Notes under the pieces: model-generated
The model's database searches: none
Told to the model about the DNA's origin: nothing
Seen by the model: only the letters and a program-made list of their open reading frames with translations
Program-made: the position numbers and the translations under genes
NCBI GenBank assembly: GCA_041395665.1
Contig: JAWLAB010000001.1
Coordinates: forward strand, 310,001-374,000
Direction of reading: 5' to 3'
From: Pseudomonadales bacterium
Lineage (GTDB): Bacteria; Pseudomonadota; Gammaproteobacteria; Pseudomonadales; UBA7239
DNA: 64,000 nt
Shown here: positions 16,907-25,607 of the stretch, piece after piece
Layout of the letters: every line of letters starts with the position of its first letter
Numbering within the stretch: the stretch's first letter is position 1

Positions 16907-17360
16907 CAATGGGGGACATGTATTTATCAAGATATTCTTCCGCCAGATATGGTTTGATCTCTGCCCACTTCTTGCAGGTGGCTGCCCACTGTTTAGCCCT
17001 GAAGTCAACCTCCAGAGCTTTTTGCCTAAACGTTTCAGAATTGCTCCTTTCTGCAAGCATTTCTAGCGACTTTTTTGTTTCAGCCCAAGATGATTCATCT
17101 TTGCGCTTATTGATAATAAAAAACTCTATGCCCGCCTTAAGAACAACACTCATGCCAACTTCCTGCATGCTGCTTACCTGAGATCTTTCAATTTTCCCTA
17201 GAAAACCATTTACGATTTCTTCACTTTCTAACTCAATAGTTCTGATATCCAAACAATAAGAACCAACCAATGCAGCAATATCAACTCGTTGATCTTCTGG
17301 TAAAGATAAATACCATTCTTGAATTTTTTTAATCGGCGACTCCACAGCTTCTCTCAACAA
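16899..17360 (-). CDS. Hypothetical protein, probable integron cassette gene
   Basis: I do not recognise this 153-residue protein. It is mostly helical and charged, with several Trp residues (EWYLSLP, SSWAETKK, KQWAATCKKWAEIKPYL) and no signal peptide or membrane segment. The frame opens at a TTG (17360) just after an in-frame TAG; a GTG at 17345 is another possible start, and no good ribosome site is visible. Its TAA stop overlaps the attC at 16825-16906, which marks it as a gene cassette inserted between the FKBP/VapBC region and dsbB. Codon use is more AT-rich than its neighbours. Confidence 0.6.
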   Translation of the reverse strand: MLREAVESPIKKIQEWYLSLPEDQRVDIAALVGSYCLDIRTIELESEEIVNGFLGKIERSQVSSMQEVGMSVVLKAGIEFFIINKRKDESSWAETKKSLEMLAERSNSETFRQKALEVDFRAKQWAATCKKWAEIKPYLAEEYLDKYMSPIGN

Positions 17361-17391
17361 CTAACTATGTTAATTATCCTTCTATTAACGA

Positions 17392-17916
17392 TTAACACTT
17401 ACGAAAAAACTGCACCAGCGCCGCAATAACAAAACCGGTAAACGCAATCAGCGTCCATTCAGGGATACTCAGCGTTAAAAGTGTCCAACCCACTTCGTGA
17501 CAATTGCCGTCGCCGCTGAATAATAATTGCAGCGCTTTTTGCAACGGAAAGTTTTCAAACATATAGGCGAGATCGGGGCCGCAAGTTGGTACTAAATCTT
17601 CCGGCAGGCGCTGTATCCACACATGGCGACCAGCAACAGCGCCGCCGACCACCGCCGCCAACGCAATCAACGCACTCCACACACGGCGACCCGTTTGCGC
17701 GGGATTGTGTATCGCTGCCATCAGCGCCAACACGCCAATCACGATGACAAATATGCGCTGGGTGATACAGAGCGGGCAAGGTTCCTCGTTCAAAACATTC
17801 TGCAAATACAGCGCAAAAGACATCAAAAATAAACTGGCGGCCGCCATCAAAAAAAACAAGCCGCGCGGTGAAAACAGCGTGCGACATAAAGGGTGATTCG
17901 TTAAAGCACTGGACAT
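17392..17916 (-). CDS. dsbB: Disulfide bond formation protein DsbB
   Basis: A 174-residue inner-membrane protein with four predicted helices that reoxidises DsbA and passes electrons to quinone. The first periplasmic cysteine pair is visible in EEPCPLCITQR, and the second pair as VPTCGPD and GNCHEVGW. The ATG at 17916 (MSSALTNHP) is chosen, because the longer frame would overlap hemY. It lies ten bases downstream of hemY on the same strand. Its partner dsbA is at 29906. Confidence 0.94.
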   Translation of the reverse strand: MSSALTNHPLCRTLFSPRGLFFLMAAASLFLMSFALYLQNVLNEEPCPLCITQRIFVIVIGVLALMAAIHNPAQTGRRVWSALIALAAVVGGAVAGRHVWIQRLPEDLVPTCGPDLAYMFENFPLQKALQLLFSGDGNCHEVGWTLLTLSIPEWTLIAFTGFVIAALVQFFRKC

Positions 17917-17926
17917 AACAACATTC

Positions 17927-19009
17927 TCAATGAGGGGGAAGTGGCAGCGCGTTTGCATGATGTGCTGCAATTTTCTGTACCCACTGTTGGGCGCGCTCTC
18001 GTTCACCTAAGGCCTGTAATAACTGCACAAGTTCCTTGGCAGCTTGTTCATCTTTTTGCAAACGCAAATAGCTCTCGTAGTAATCGCGTGCTTTTGCCCA
18101 CAATTGGTTGCGCTGGCAGATATGTGCTAATGCCAATTGCAAGGCAGGATCTTGCGGGTGCTCTTTCAACCATTTTTCAGCGGTTTGCAGCTGTTGAATA
18201 CCGTCTTGTGCCGCTGCATTGCCATACAAAGACACCCACTCCGGCAGCCATTGTTTCGCCAATTTTTTGCGCAACAATTCTTCCGCAGCCACACCGTTGC
18301 CGTGTGAAATCTGTAAGCGGCAAAGTTCACTGATCATAGCCACATCTTGCAGCGGCTTCTGGCGATGTTGTTTGCTGAGTATTTGCAACACGGTTTCTGT
18401 TTCGCCGCGCTGGCGATAGCTATCGACTAACAATTTTTGCACATAGGCATGGCGCGGATGCTCTGCCGCTAAAATCTCTAAAATTTCGTGCGCTTTTTCT
18501 GGCACGCCGATTTGCTGCAACAACTGCGCTTGATAAATGCTGATCGGTGTGCGTGCTTCTGGCAGCATTTCCTCTGCTTTGCGCAGCAAATTTTCTGCAC
18601 TGGCAAGATCACTATTTTCAATACGTGCTTTCGCTGCCAATAAATAATTGAGCACAGCGTTGTCAGATTTATCCGCTGCTTTTTGCAAATCGCGGCTTGC
18701 CGTACTCCAGTTACCTTCCAACAGTGACAAATAGCCACTCAGCGTTAAATCCTGCACTTTGCGTTGATTGCGGCGATTCATCCAACGACTGATACGGCGC
18801 GGTGTAAAAAAAACGGTATGTATAACACGCACAGCGTAGTAACCCGCTACCGATGCCAGCACCATCGCCGCCACTACAAACCACAAAGGCATTTCCACCG
18901 TGGTTTGACCGAAAACAAAAACCACAAAGCTGTTGTCCAACGCAATTAAACGCAACAACAGCGGCAGGCCAACCAAGCCCACTACAAACAATAAAATCCA
19001 GCGGCGCAT
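17927..19009 (-). CDS. hemY: HemY-like TPR membrane protein of the heme operon
   Basis: A 360-residue protein with two N-terminal membrane helices (ILLFVVGLVGLPLLLRL and WFVVAAMVLASVAGYYAV) and a helical tetratricopeptide-like region to the C-terminus. It matches the proteobacterial HemY encoded after hemX, not the protoporphyrinogen oxidase of the same name. Its role in tetrapyrrole synthesis remains poorly defined. The ATG at 19009 overlaps the hemX stop by one base (TGATG). Confidence 0.88.
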   Translation of the reverse strand: MRRWILLFVVGLVGLPLLLRLIALDNSFVVFVFGQTTVEMPLWFVVAAMVLASVAGYYAVRVIHTVFFTPRRISRWMNRRNQRKVQDLTLSGYLSLLEGNWSTASRDLQKAADKSDNAVLNYLLAAKARIENSDLASAENLLRKAEEMLPEARTPISIYQAQLLQQIGVPEKAHEILEILAAEHPRHAYVQKLLVDSYRQRGETETVLQILSKQHRQKPLQDVAMISELCRLQISHGNGVAAEELLRKKLAKQWLPEWVSLYGNAAAQDGIQQLQTAEKWLKEHPQDPALQLALAHICQRNQLWAKARDYYESYLRLQKDEQAAKELVQLLQALGERERAQQWVQKIAAHHANALPLPPH

Positions 19010-20088
19010 CAAGGCAACTCCTGCACAGCATCACCTGCGTCACTGTCATCACCCAACATCAATGCATTACGAATCTCTTCTGCGCGCTGTTCAATTTGTT
19101 TTTGCACAATCGCCAAAGAATCAGAAACGCTAGGCATCGGCGGCGCAATTTCTATCCGCATCAAACCTTGTACTTCATTTAGCCACTCTTGTACAACAGG
19201 GTCGGAAGTTTGGCAGTATTGACTCACCCAAGCGTGGGCACGCGCCAAATTGCTGGCGTAAGTTTCTTGTTGTGATTGCAACAAACCCAACTGTGATTGC
19301 AGTAAGGCTAGCTGCAAATTCTGCGAGAAATACAATTCCTGTTCTGGCGGCAGCAGCGGTTCTACCGGTTGATCGTAGTGACGCACACGCACGATTGACA
19401 ACAACCTATCCCACAACACATCGCTGTAGCTTTTTTCTTCTTCGCTGGCAGCATCATCACCCGCCTGTAAAAAACGATTTTCACTGGTGAGCATACCGGT
19501 TTGTGAAGATAACGCTTGCAAGCGCAAATAAATGCCGTCGCGATCAACACGCGGTACGCTTTTTAAAGCAGCGCGATCTTTAGCAATCGCACTGCGCACC
19601 GGCAATAAGCCTGGATCTTTTTGTTGCATGATGGCTGCTTCCGCAGACGCTAACAGCAAATCGGCGGTATCGGCATCGTGCGTGATAAACAAACGCTGAT
19701 GCGCCTGTTTTAATAAAAATTCTGCTTCTGCCAAGCGCCAATAACTGGTATCGATACGATCCAAACCGCGCAGTTTCTCATTGTTGTCTTGTAAAATTTC
19801 TGTTGTTCTCTGACGAAACTGTTTTTCATCCGCCGTTTGTTTTTCCAAGCGCAGTTTTAATGCAGCTGTTTGCTCGGTTTGTGTCGTCAACGCCTGTTGC
19901 GTAAGTTCGCGTTCATGGTCGATCCGTGTCCACTGCTGCCACAGCCACAATCCGCCAGCGGCAGTTGTAATATTGAGCAACAATAAAAAAAACCATGCGC
20001 CGTATTGCAACCACGAGCCACCGCGTTTTTTCGTCTCAACGAGCGGAGCGGCTGTTGTTTCTGCTGCTGGGAGTGTTGTATCGGTCAT
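19009..20088 (-). CDS. hemX: HemX-like membrane protein (putative uroporphyrinogen-III C-methyltransferase homologue)
   Basis: A 359-residue protein with a cytosolic Thr/Ala-rich start, one membrane helix (YGAWFFLLLLNITTAAGGLWLW region) and a long periplasmic coiled-coil domain (DRIDTSYWRLAEAEFLLKQAHQRL is typical of HemX). The name's methyltransferase annotation is historical and the sequence shows no such site. The ATG at 20088 overlaps the hemD stop (ATGA), so hemC-hemD-hemX-hemY is a tightly coupled operon. Confidence 0.9.
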   Translation of the reverse strand: MTDTTLPAAETTAAPLVETKKRGGSWLQYGAWFFLLLLNITTAAGGLWLWQQWTRIDHERELTQQALTTQTEQTAALKLRLEKQTADEKQFRQRTTEILQDNNEKLRGLDRIDTSYWRLAEAEFLLKQAHQRLFITHDADTADLLLASAEAAIMQQKDPGLLPVRSAIAKDRAALKSVPRVDRDGIYLRLQALSSQTGMLTSENRFLQAGDDAASEEEKSYSDVLWDRLLSIVRVRHYDQPVEPLLPPEQELYFSQNLQLALLQSQLGLLQSQQETYASNLARAHAWVSQYCQTSDPVVQEWLNEVQGLMRIEIAPPMPSVSDSLAIVQKQIEQRAEEIRNALMLGDDSDAGDAVQELP

Positions 20089-20867
20089 AATGAATACCAA
20101 TGTGTAATCGTTTGAAAAATACAGTCGTCAGTTGCGTTCACTGCCGTACAAAGTTGCGCAAAACCTTCGTGCTGCGCACGCTCGGTGACGCGCGTACCCG
20201 GAACAACTAACGCGAGGTTAGCACGCGCTGCTGCATGATGATCGATCTGCAGCAAATGTTGCAGCGTTTCCACGCTGTTGATGCACGCAAGTTTTTGCGC
20301 GGTATCTTCATTGATCCACGCCGCCCACGCTGCCGCTGCACCATCGGGCAACACACGCTGGTACAGCTCGCAGTAATCCACGCTCGCGCCGCGCTCGCGT
20401 AAAGTCTGCGCCGTTTTTTCTCGCCCACCACAACCACGAAAAATTACGCAATGTTTTCCCTGCGCTGTTTGCAAAGCGGGCATAGCCAGCATGCCCTCGC
20501 TGTCCATGCGTGCGGGACTGATGGCGGCGATACCGTGTTCACGCAAAAACTGTGCAGTGGGGCTGCCCACAGCAATGCTGGCGATGTGTTCTGGCCAAGC
20601 GATGCCGTGTGCAGCCAACGCTGCCAGTAATTGTTCTGCGGCATTGCGGCTGACAAAGATGGCGACATCCACACGCGCCAACTGCTGCAAACAATCGGCA
20701 ACGCGCTGTTTAGCGGCTTCGTCCGTCAATGGCGCAATAGCGAGTAGCGGAATGGAAACCGCCTGCGCGCCTGCGCTTTGCAAGCGCTGCACGAGCGCAT
20801 CGCCCTGCCCGAGCGGACGCGTTACCGCGACGGACAAACCCGCCAACGACAATACCTCAGGCATCAT
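20085..20867 (-). CDS. hemD: Uroporphyrinogen-III synthase HemD
   Basis: A 260-residue two-lobed enzyme that cyclises hydroxymethylbilane to uroporphyrinogen III. It shows the expected VAVTRPLGQGDALVQRLQ start, the FVSRNAAEQLLAAL block and FRGCGGREKTAQTLRERGA. Tandem ATGs at 20867 and 20864 overlap the 3' end of hemC. The longer frame upstream is only an overlap with hemC and is discarded. The family is poorly conserved, so operon context adds much of the support. Confidence 0.93.
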   Translation of the reverse strand: MMPEVLSLAGLSVAVTRPLGQGDALVQRLQSAGAQAVSIPLLAIAPLTDEAAKQRVADCLQQLARVDVAIFVSRNAAEQLLAALAAHGIAWPEHIASIAVGSPTAQFLREHGIAAISPARMDSEGMLAMPALQTAQGKHCVIFRGCGGREKTAQTLRERGASVDYCELYQRVLPDGAAAAWAAWINEDTAQKLACINSVETLQHLLQIDHHAAARANLALVVPGTRVTERAQHEGFAQLCTAVNATDDCIFQTITHWYSL

Positions 20868-21816
20868 CGCCCGCCTGATTACCGGCGTGGTAGACCGCCT
20901 GCAAAATACGATCCGCACCCTGCGCCAACAGTTGTTCCGCCACGCGCACACCCAGAGCTTCTGCTTCATGGCGCGGCGCGCGCGCTTCGGCACTCAGCAT
21001 TTCACTGCCATCGACACTGCCCACCAGCCCGCGCAGCCACAACGATTCGCCTTCTTCGATGGCATAACAAGCGATTGGCACTTGGCAGCCGCCCTGTAAA
21101 TGGCGGTTCAAGGCGCGCTCCGCGATCACGCGGTCGGCGGTACTCGCGCAAGCCAGCGGCGCGATCAAGGCGGCGATTGTGCTGTCATTGCTGCGCAGCT
21201 CTATACCCACCGCACCCTGCCCACCAGCGGGCAAACTCACTTCTGGCGCCAGCACTTCGCGAATGCGATCAGCTAGACCCAAGCGCTTCAAACCCGCAGC
21301 AGCGAGAATGATGGCGTCGTACTCACCGGCATCCAGCTTCGCTAAGCGCGTACCGACATTGCCGCGCAGATCGCGGATATCAAAATCCGGTCGCAGGCGG
21401 CGCAACTGGCATTGGCGGCGCAAGCTAGAAGTACCTACCACCGCGCCCTGCGGCAGCGCGGCGAAGCTGTCGTAGCGCGTGCTGACAAACGCATCAAACG
21501 GCGTTTCGCGCGGGCAGATCACGCCCAGCTCCAGCCCTTCTGGAAACGCCATCGGCACATCTTTCATGGAGTGCACGGCGATATCCGCCTCGCCCGCCAA
21601 CAGCGCCTGCTCCAATTCTTTGACGAACAGCCCTTTGCCACCGATTTTGGCGAGTGGTGTGTCGAGAATGCGATCGCCGCGTGTAGTGAACTTCAGCAAT
21701 TCGACGACGATATTCGGATGATGACGCTCCAATTCGCGCTTCACGAATTCCGCCTGCCACAGGGCGAGCGGGCTTTGGCGAGTGGCGATGCGCAAGCGCG
21801 GTGCAGTGGTATTCAC
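20857..21816 (-). CDS. hemC: Porphobilinogen deaminase (hydroxymethylbilane synthase) HemC
   Basis: A 319-residue enzyme that joins four porphobilinogens into hydroxymethylbilane. The dipyrromethane-cofactor cysteine is seen in LQGGCQVPIACY. Also visible are IATRQSPLALWQAEFV, KDVPMAFPEGLELG and GTSSLRRQCQLRR. The start is a GTG at 21816 (VNTTAPRLRIATR); the 39 codons before it are not family sequence. It is the first gene of hemCDXY and is divergent from the SGNH gene. Confidence 0.95.
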   Translation of the reverse strand: MNTTAPRLRIATRQSPLALWQAEFVKRELERHHPNIVVELLKFTTRGDRILDTPLAKIGGKGLFVKELEQALLAGEADIAVHSMKDVPMAFPEGLELGVICPRETPFDAFVSTRYDSFAALPQGAVVGTSSLRRQCQLRRLRPDFDIRDLRGNVGTRLAKLDAGEYDAIILAAAGLKRLGLADRIREVLAPEVSLPAGGQGAVGIELRSNDSTIAALIAPLACASTADRVIAERALNRHLQGGCQVPIACYAIEEGESLWLRGLVGSVDGSEMLSAEARAPRHEAEALGVRVAEQLLAQGADRILQAVYHAGNQAGDDA

Positions 21817-21915
21817 GACTAAAAATCCAGCGAGAAAATCATGCTCATGATAGCAGAGCGCGGCGCAGCTCCTTACAATCACTGCACGATTCCATCGCAC
21901 GAAAAACACAACAAG

Positions 21916-23022
21916 ATGTTTGTCCGCCGCCACGCTTTCGCTCTGTATTGCACACTGCTGCTGTTATCAGCCGTTTTATTGGCGGAATTTGTTTTGCTGC
22001 CACGATTATTCGGCATGCCGCGTGACTTATTACTGTTGGGTTTTAACGCAAAACCCAACGAAGTGATTGACGGGCAACGCATCAATACCATGGGTTTTAC
22101 CGGCGATGTGATCAGCCAACAAAAATCATCCAATACCGTGCGCGTATTAATTCTCGGCTCCTCCACGATGTTCAATCGCCACATGGCTGAACAAATGAAA
22201 GCCGCGCTACAAAAATCTTTACCCAATAAAAATATTGAATTATTGGATGCCGGTATTCGCTCACACACGACGCGCGCCGATGTCATCAAACTACAATATC
22301 TCAAACACTACGCTTGGGATTTCGTCCTAATTTACAACGGCATCAATGATTTGTGGGCCAACCATGTGCGACCGCAAGATTTTTATGCCGATTACCGCCA
22401 CACCGATCCTTGGCATCGCAGAAGTTTTTTACTCGATCACAGTTTGATTGCGCGCCATATTTACAACAACAGCTACACATACATTCGTGTACTCAATACA
22501 AAAATGAGCGAAGCTTTTTTTCCTATCTATCAATTTGTGTTTCCAAAAAAACCGTACATCAATGCCGCCGACTTTGCATCACAAAACAGTTTTAGCGACA
22601 ACATCAACACCCTTATCGATATCAGCCAACAGATCGGCGCAAAACCTGTGTTGCTCACTTTCGCCTACCACTTACCTGCAAATTATTCGCGGCAAGCGTT
22701 TTTGAATCAGCAATTGGATTACCGCAACCCCGACAACTACGACAGCCGCGATGTCTACAACTGGGGGCCGCCTACTTATGTGCGCGAAGGTTTGGACAAA
22801 GAAAATACTGCGCTGCGTGAGATTGCTGCACAGCGCAAAATTGCTTTAATCGATATCGACCAACAAATGAGCAATCACGGCGCGTGGTTTGGCGATGTCT
22901 GTCACTTCAATAATGAAGGCGTAGCGCAATTTACTGCGCGCGTTGCGCAACATCTAGCGGCGCAGGCTGCGCCAGCTACGGCAACAACAGCGGAACAATC
23001 TGCTGCAAATCCGTCACAATAA
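21916..23022 (+). CDS. SGNH/GDSL-like hydrolase family protein, membrane-anchored
   Basis: A 368-residue protein with an N-terminal hydrophobic anchor (YCTLLLLSAVLLAEFVLL) and an SGNH-fold body. Block I serine is in VLILGSSTMFN, the block III Asn in IYNGINDLW, and the Asp-His pair in DVCHFNNEG near the C-terminus. Such proteins are esterases or acyl-transfer/removal enzymes acting on envelope glycans or lipids; the substrate is unknown. ATG 21916 is preferred to one 25 codons earlier. Its 3' end overlaps the HAD gene tail-to-tail by about 46 bp. Confidence 0.75.
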   Translation: MFVRRHAFALYCTLLLLSAVLLAEFVLLPRLFGMPRDLLLLGFNAKPNEVIDGQRINTMGFTGDVISQQKSSNTVRVLILGSSTMFNRHMAEQMKAALQKSLPNKNIELLDAGIRSHTTRADVIKLQYLKHYAWDFVLIYNGINDLWANHVRPQDFYADYRHTDPWHRRSFLLDHSLIARHIYNNSYTYIRVLNTKMSEAFFPIYQFVFPKKPYINAADFASQNSFSDNINTLIDISQQIGAKPVLLTFAYHLPANYSRQAFLNQQLDYRNPDNYDSRDVYNWGPPTYVREGLDKENTALREIAAQRKIALIDIDQQMSNHGAWFGDVCHFNNEGVAQFTARVAQHLAAQAAPATATTAEQSAANPSQ

Positions 23023-23680
23023 AATCCGGCTGCCGCACTTGCTCTGGCCAAGTTTTCCTATCCAGATTGACCCACAGTGTTTGCATACCCACCGCTTGCG
23101 CGCCTTGTATGTCGTCTACAGGGTGATCGCCAATATGCAGCACTTGTTGCGGCGCAAGGTTTTCACGCGCTAATGCAGCGAGAAACATATCGGGCGCGGG
23201 TTTTCCCTGTGGAAAATCGTCCGCCGCAAAATGAAAAGCGAAGAAATGATCGAGGCCGATGGCGCGCAAACTGGCATTGCCATTGCTAATTGCGCCTAAA
23301 GTGAAATGCTGAATCAGCGTTTGTAGCAGCGCGGGCGCTTCATCAAAGATCGCTACTTGTTGACGCAGCGCCCAAAAAATATCGAAGGCTTGATTGGATA
23401 ATTCATCTGCCCGTTGTGCTGTTGCGCCAGCCTGTAATAACGCATCGCGCGTTGTCACACGACGCAGCTCACTCACGCGAAAACGCAACGCGGGATAATG
23501 TTCGCGCGCCTGTACGCGCAGATCAAAAAAACCTTGCGCAGAAAATATTTGTGCAAACGCCGGCAACTGTTCGCACAGAAATTGATAACTTGCTGCTTCG
23601 GCACGCACCAAAGCATCATCAGGATTCCACAGCGTGTGATCCAAATCGAAAGTAATTAAACGAATAGCGCGATTATTCAT
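22976..23680 (-). CDS. HAD-superfamily hydrolase (YigB-like)
   Basis: A 234-residue phosphatase of the haloacid dehalogenase fold: nucleophile motif FDLDHTLWNP, motif II ISNGNA, and motif III-IV GKPAPDMF...HIGDHPVDDIQGAQAVGM. Position after xerC matches yigB, whose product dephosphorylates the flavin precursor 5-amino-6-ribitylamino-uracil phosphate; that specificity is inferred. The ATG at 23680 overlaps the xerC stop, and the longer frame upstream lies inside xerC. Confidence 0.88.
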   Translation of the reverse strand: MNNRAIRLITFDLDHTLWNPDDALVRAEAASYQFLCEQLPAFAQIFSAQGFFDLRVQAREHYPALRFRVSELRRVTTRDALLQAGATAQRADELSNQAFDIFWALRQQVAIFDEAPALLQTLIQHFTLGAISNGNASLRAIGLDHFFAFHFAADDFPQGKPAPDMFLAALARENLAPQQVLHIGDHPVDDIQGAQAVGMQTLWVNLDRKTWPEQVRQPDFIVTDLQQIVPLLLP

Positions 23681-24587
23681 CGCCAGCTTTCGGTGCGCGT
23701 TTGTGTGCACGCGGATGCGCGGCATCGTAGACATTGGCCAAATGTTGAAAATCCAAATGCGTATAAATTTGCGTCGTGGAAATACTGGCGTGACCCAACA
23801 ATTCTTGCACTGCGCGCAAATCGCCACTGGATTCCAACATATGGCTGGCAAACGCGTGGCGCAACATGTGCGGATGCGCCGGCTCATCCAAACCCTGTTT
23901 CACGCTGTAATGTTTTAAGCGCAATTGAATAGCGCGCACACCCAAACGCAAACCTTTTTGATTGATAAACAGTGCATATTCCGTCGCGCCTTCGGCAATT
24001 TTTTCGCCGCGCACACGCAACCACTGTTGCAGTGTTTTGATCGCCATGCGCCCAACCGGCAACACGCGCACTTTGCCGCCTTTACCCGTAACGCGCACCA
24101 AACCCTCGGCTAAATCGATTGCGTTCAAATCCAATCCCGCCAATTCCGACAAACGCAAACCAGAGGAGTAAAACAATTCGAACATGGCGTGATCGCGGCG
24201 CGCTATCCAGTTGTCGTCATCAATCGCCAGCAAGCGATTCATTTGATCGACATCTAAAGCTTTCGGCAATTTCTTGGCGCTTTTCGGTGCGCGTACTGCC
24301 GCGACAGGATTGCTATCAACCAAATGTTGCCGACCCAGCCACGCAAAAAATTGTCGCCACGCTGAAAGCAAGCGTTGCAAGCTACGCCCCGACAAACCTT
24401 TGTGATGCAGCGCCGCCACCAACTGCCGCACATGAAATTCGCGCCACTGCGCCCAATCACTCAGCGCATTTTGTTGTGCGTGTTGCGCGAGCAAAACCAA
24501 ATCGCGTTGATACGCCGACACGGTGTGCGGCGACAACCTGCGCTCGCTGGCGAGGTATTGCAGGTAGCGATCGAACTGCGCCTGCAT
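23673..24587 (-). CDS. xerC: Tyrosine recombinase XerC
   Basis: A 304-residue tyrosine recombinase that, with XerD, resolves chromosome dimers at dif. Catalytic residues are visible in SSGLRLSELAGL (Arg), VTGKGGKVR (Lys), HPHMLRHAFASHML (His, Arg) and GHASISTTQIYTHL (His, Tyr). The conserved N-terminal SAM-like domain begins FDRYLQYLASERRLS. It sits between DUF484 and the HAD gene, the usual gammaproteobacterial order, although dapF has moved 3 kb away. Confidence 0.95.
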   Translation of the reverse strand: MQAQFDRYLQYLASERRLSPHTVSAYQRDLVLLAQHAQQNALSDWAQWREFHVRQLVAALHHKGLSGRSLQRLLSAWRQFFAWLGRQHLVDSNPVAAVRAPKSAKKLPKALDVDQMNRLLAIDDDNWIARRDHAMFELFYSSGLRLSELAGLDLNAIDLAEGLVRVTGKGGKVRVLPVGRMAIKTLQQWLRVRGEKIAEGATEYALFINQKGLRLGVRAIQLRLKHYSVKQGLDEPAHPHMLRHAFASHMLESSGDLRAVQELLGHASISTTQIYTHLDFQHLANVYDAAHPRAHKRAPKAGDE

Positions 24588-24596
24588 CGCGTTGCG

Positions 24597-25331
24597 CTAC
24601 GCAGTAGTTTCGCAACGCACTAGCGTGCGCGATACCACATCGGCGATATAAGTCAGAAACATCGTGCCCATGCCGCTGCGATAATGCTCGGGATCAAAGC
24701 TACCAATGGCCAGCACAGCCAGCAAATTTTCACCTGCAGCCGCATGAGGTCGCGCAATGCTAACCACTGCCGCCGACTGCACTGGCTGTGATGCCTGCGC
24801 AAACAAAAATGCGGTTTCTTCTGGGCGCAAATGCCCGCAAACCGGCTGACGCGCCATCAACAAGGCATTGATCTGCTGCTGCGCTTCTTGCAAGGCATCG
24901 CCTTGCAGCAACAGTAAGCGGCAGACATCCACTTGATAGTCGTCGCGCAAGCTGGCTTCCACCGCATCGACCACACCTTGCACATCGCGCTGCTCCAGCA
25001 GAGCGAGTACCAAACGCTGTGTTTTCTGGAACAGGCGTTCGTTATCGCGTGCGATATCCAACAAGCGTCCTAAACGCTGGCGCACATCGCGGTTGCGTGC
25101 ACGCAGCACACTCACCTGACGCTCCACCAGCGAAATCGCGTGTTCACCGGTGTGGTGTGGCAGCGCCAACTCCGAAAGCAGGCTTTCATATTCGATAAAG
25201 AAATCTGGATGTTGGCGTAAATAGTCGGCGACGCGATCAGGATTCAAAGCCCGTTCCTCCATCAGCTCAGCGTGGCTGCGCTCGTGAAATACATCGTCTA
25301 GCAGCGGGATATCGGTGTGTAAATCTTTCAT
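24597..25331 (-). CDS. DUF484 family protein
   Basis: A 244-residue protein of the DUF484 family, which resembles GAF-like sensor domains and is usually encoded between dapF and xerC. It contains the typical ADYLRQHPDFFIEYESLLSEL block, a helical linker and a GAF-like C-terminal part (LLAVLAIGSFDPEHYRSGMGTMFLTYIADVVSR). The function is unknown. ATG 25331 is preferred to a TTG three codons upstream. Confidence 0.9.
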   Translation of the reverse strand: MKDLHTDIPLLDDVFHERSHAELMEERALNPDRVADYLRQHPDFFIEYESLLSELALPHHTGEHAISLVERQVSVLRARNRDVRQRLGRLLDIARDNERLFQKTQRLVLALLEQRDVQGVVDAVEASLRDDYQVDVCRLLLLQGDALQEAQQQINALLMARQPVCGHLRPEETAFLFAQASQPVQSAAVVSIARPHAAAGENLLAVLAIGSFDPEHYRSGMGTMFLTYIADVVSRTLVRCETTA

Positions 25332-25607
25332 AGGAATCAATAAATTCGTTGGCGTGAAAAGATGGACGGTGCAACCGTGCTTATGTTACTGGTTTATTGC
25401 TGCACTTTGCTGGCACTGTTGTGGTCTTTCTGTTAGCGTGCGCCCGCTTTTTTCAACACACCATCACCCCATCCACAATGATTCCAGCTATATTTGCAAT
25501 CACCTATTCATTGTCGATAGAGTTCAAAGGACAGTATGCTTAAAACCATCAAGCGTATCTTTACAGGTCAGGGTGCCAATACGCGCCCCAATACAGGAGC
25601 GGACACG

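Noticed and set aside
23673..24587. XerC considered as a second mobile-element integrase
   Set aside because: It lacks the integron-specific insert and sits in the conserved DUF484-xerC-HAD context of the housekeeping recombinase.
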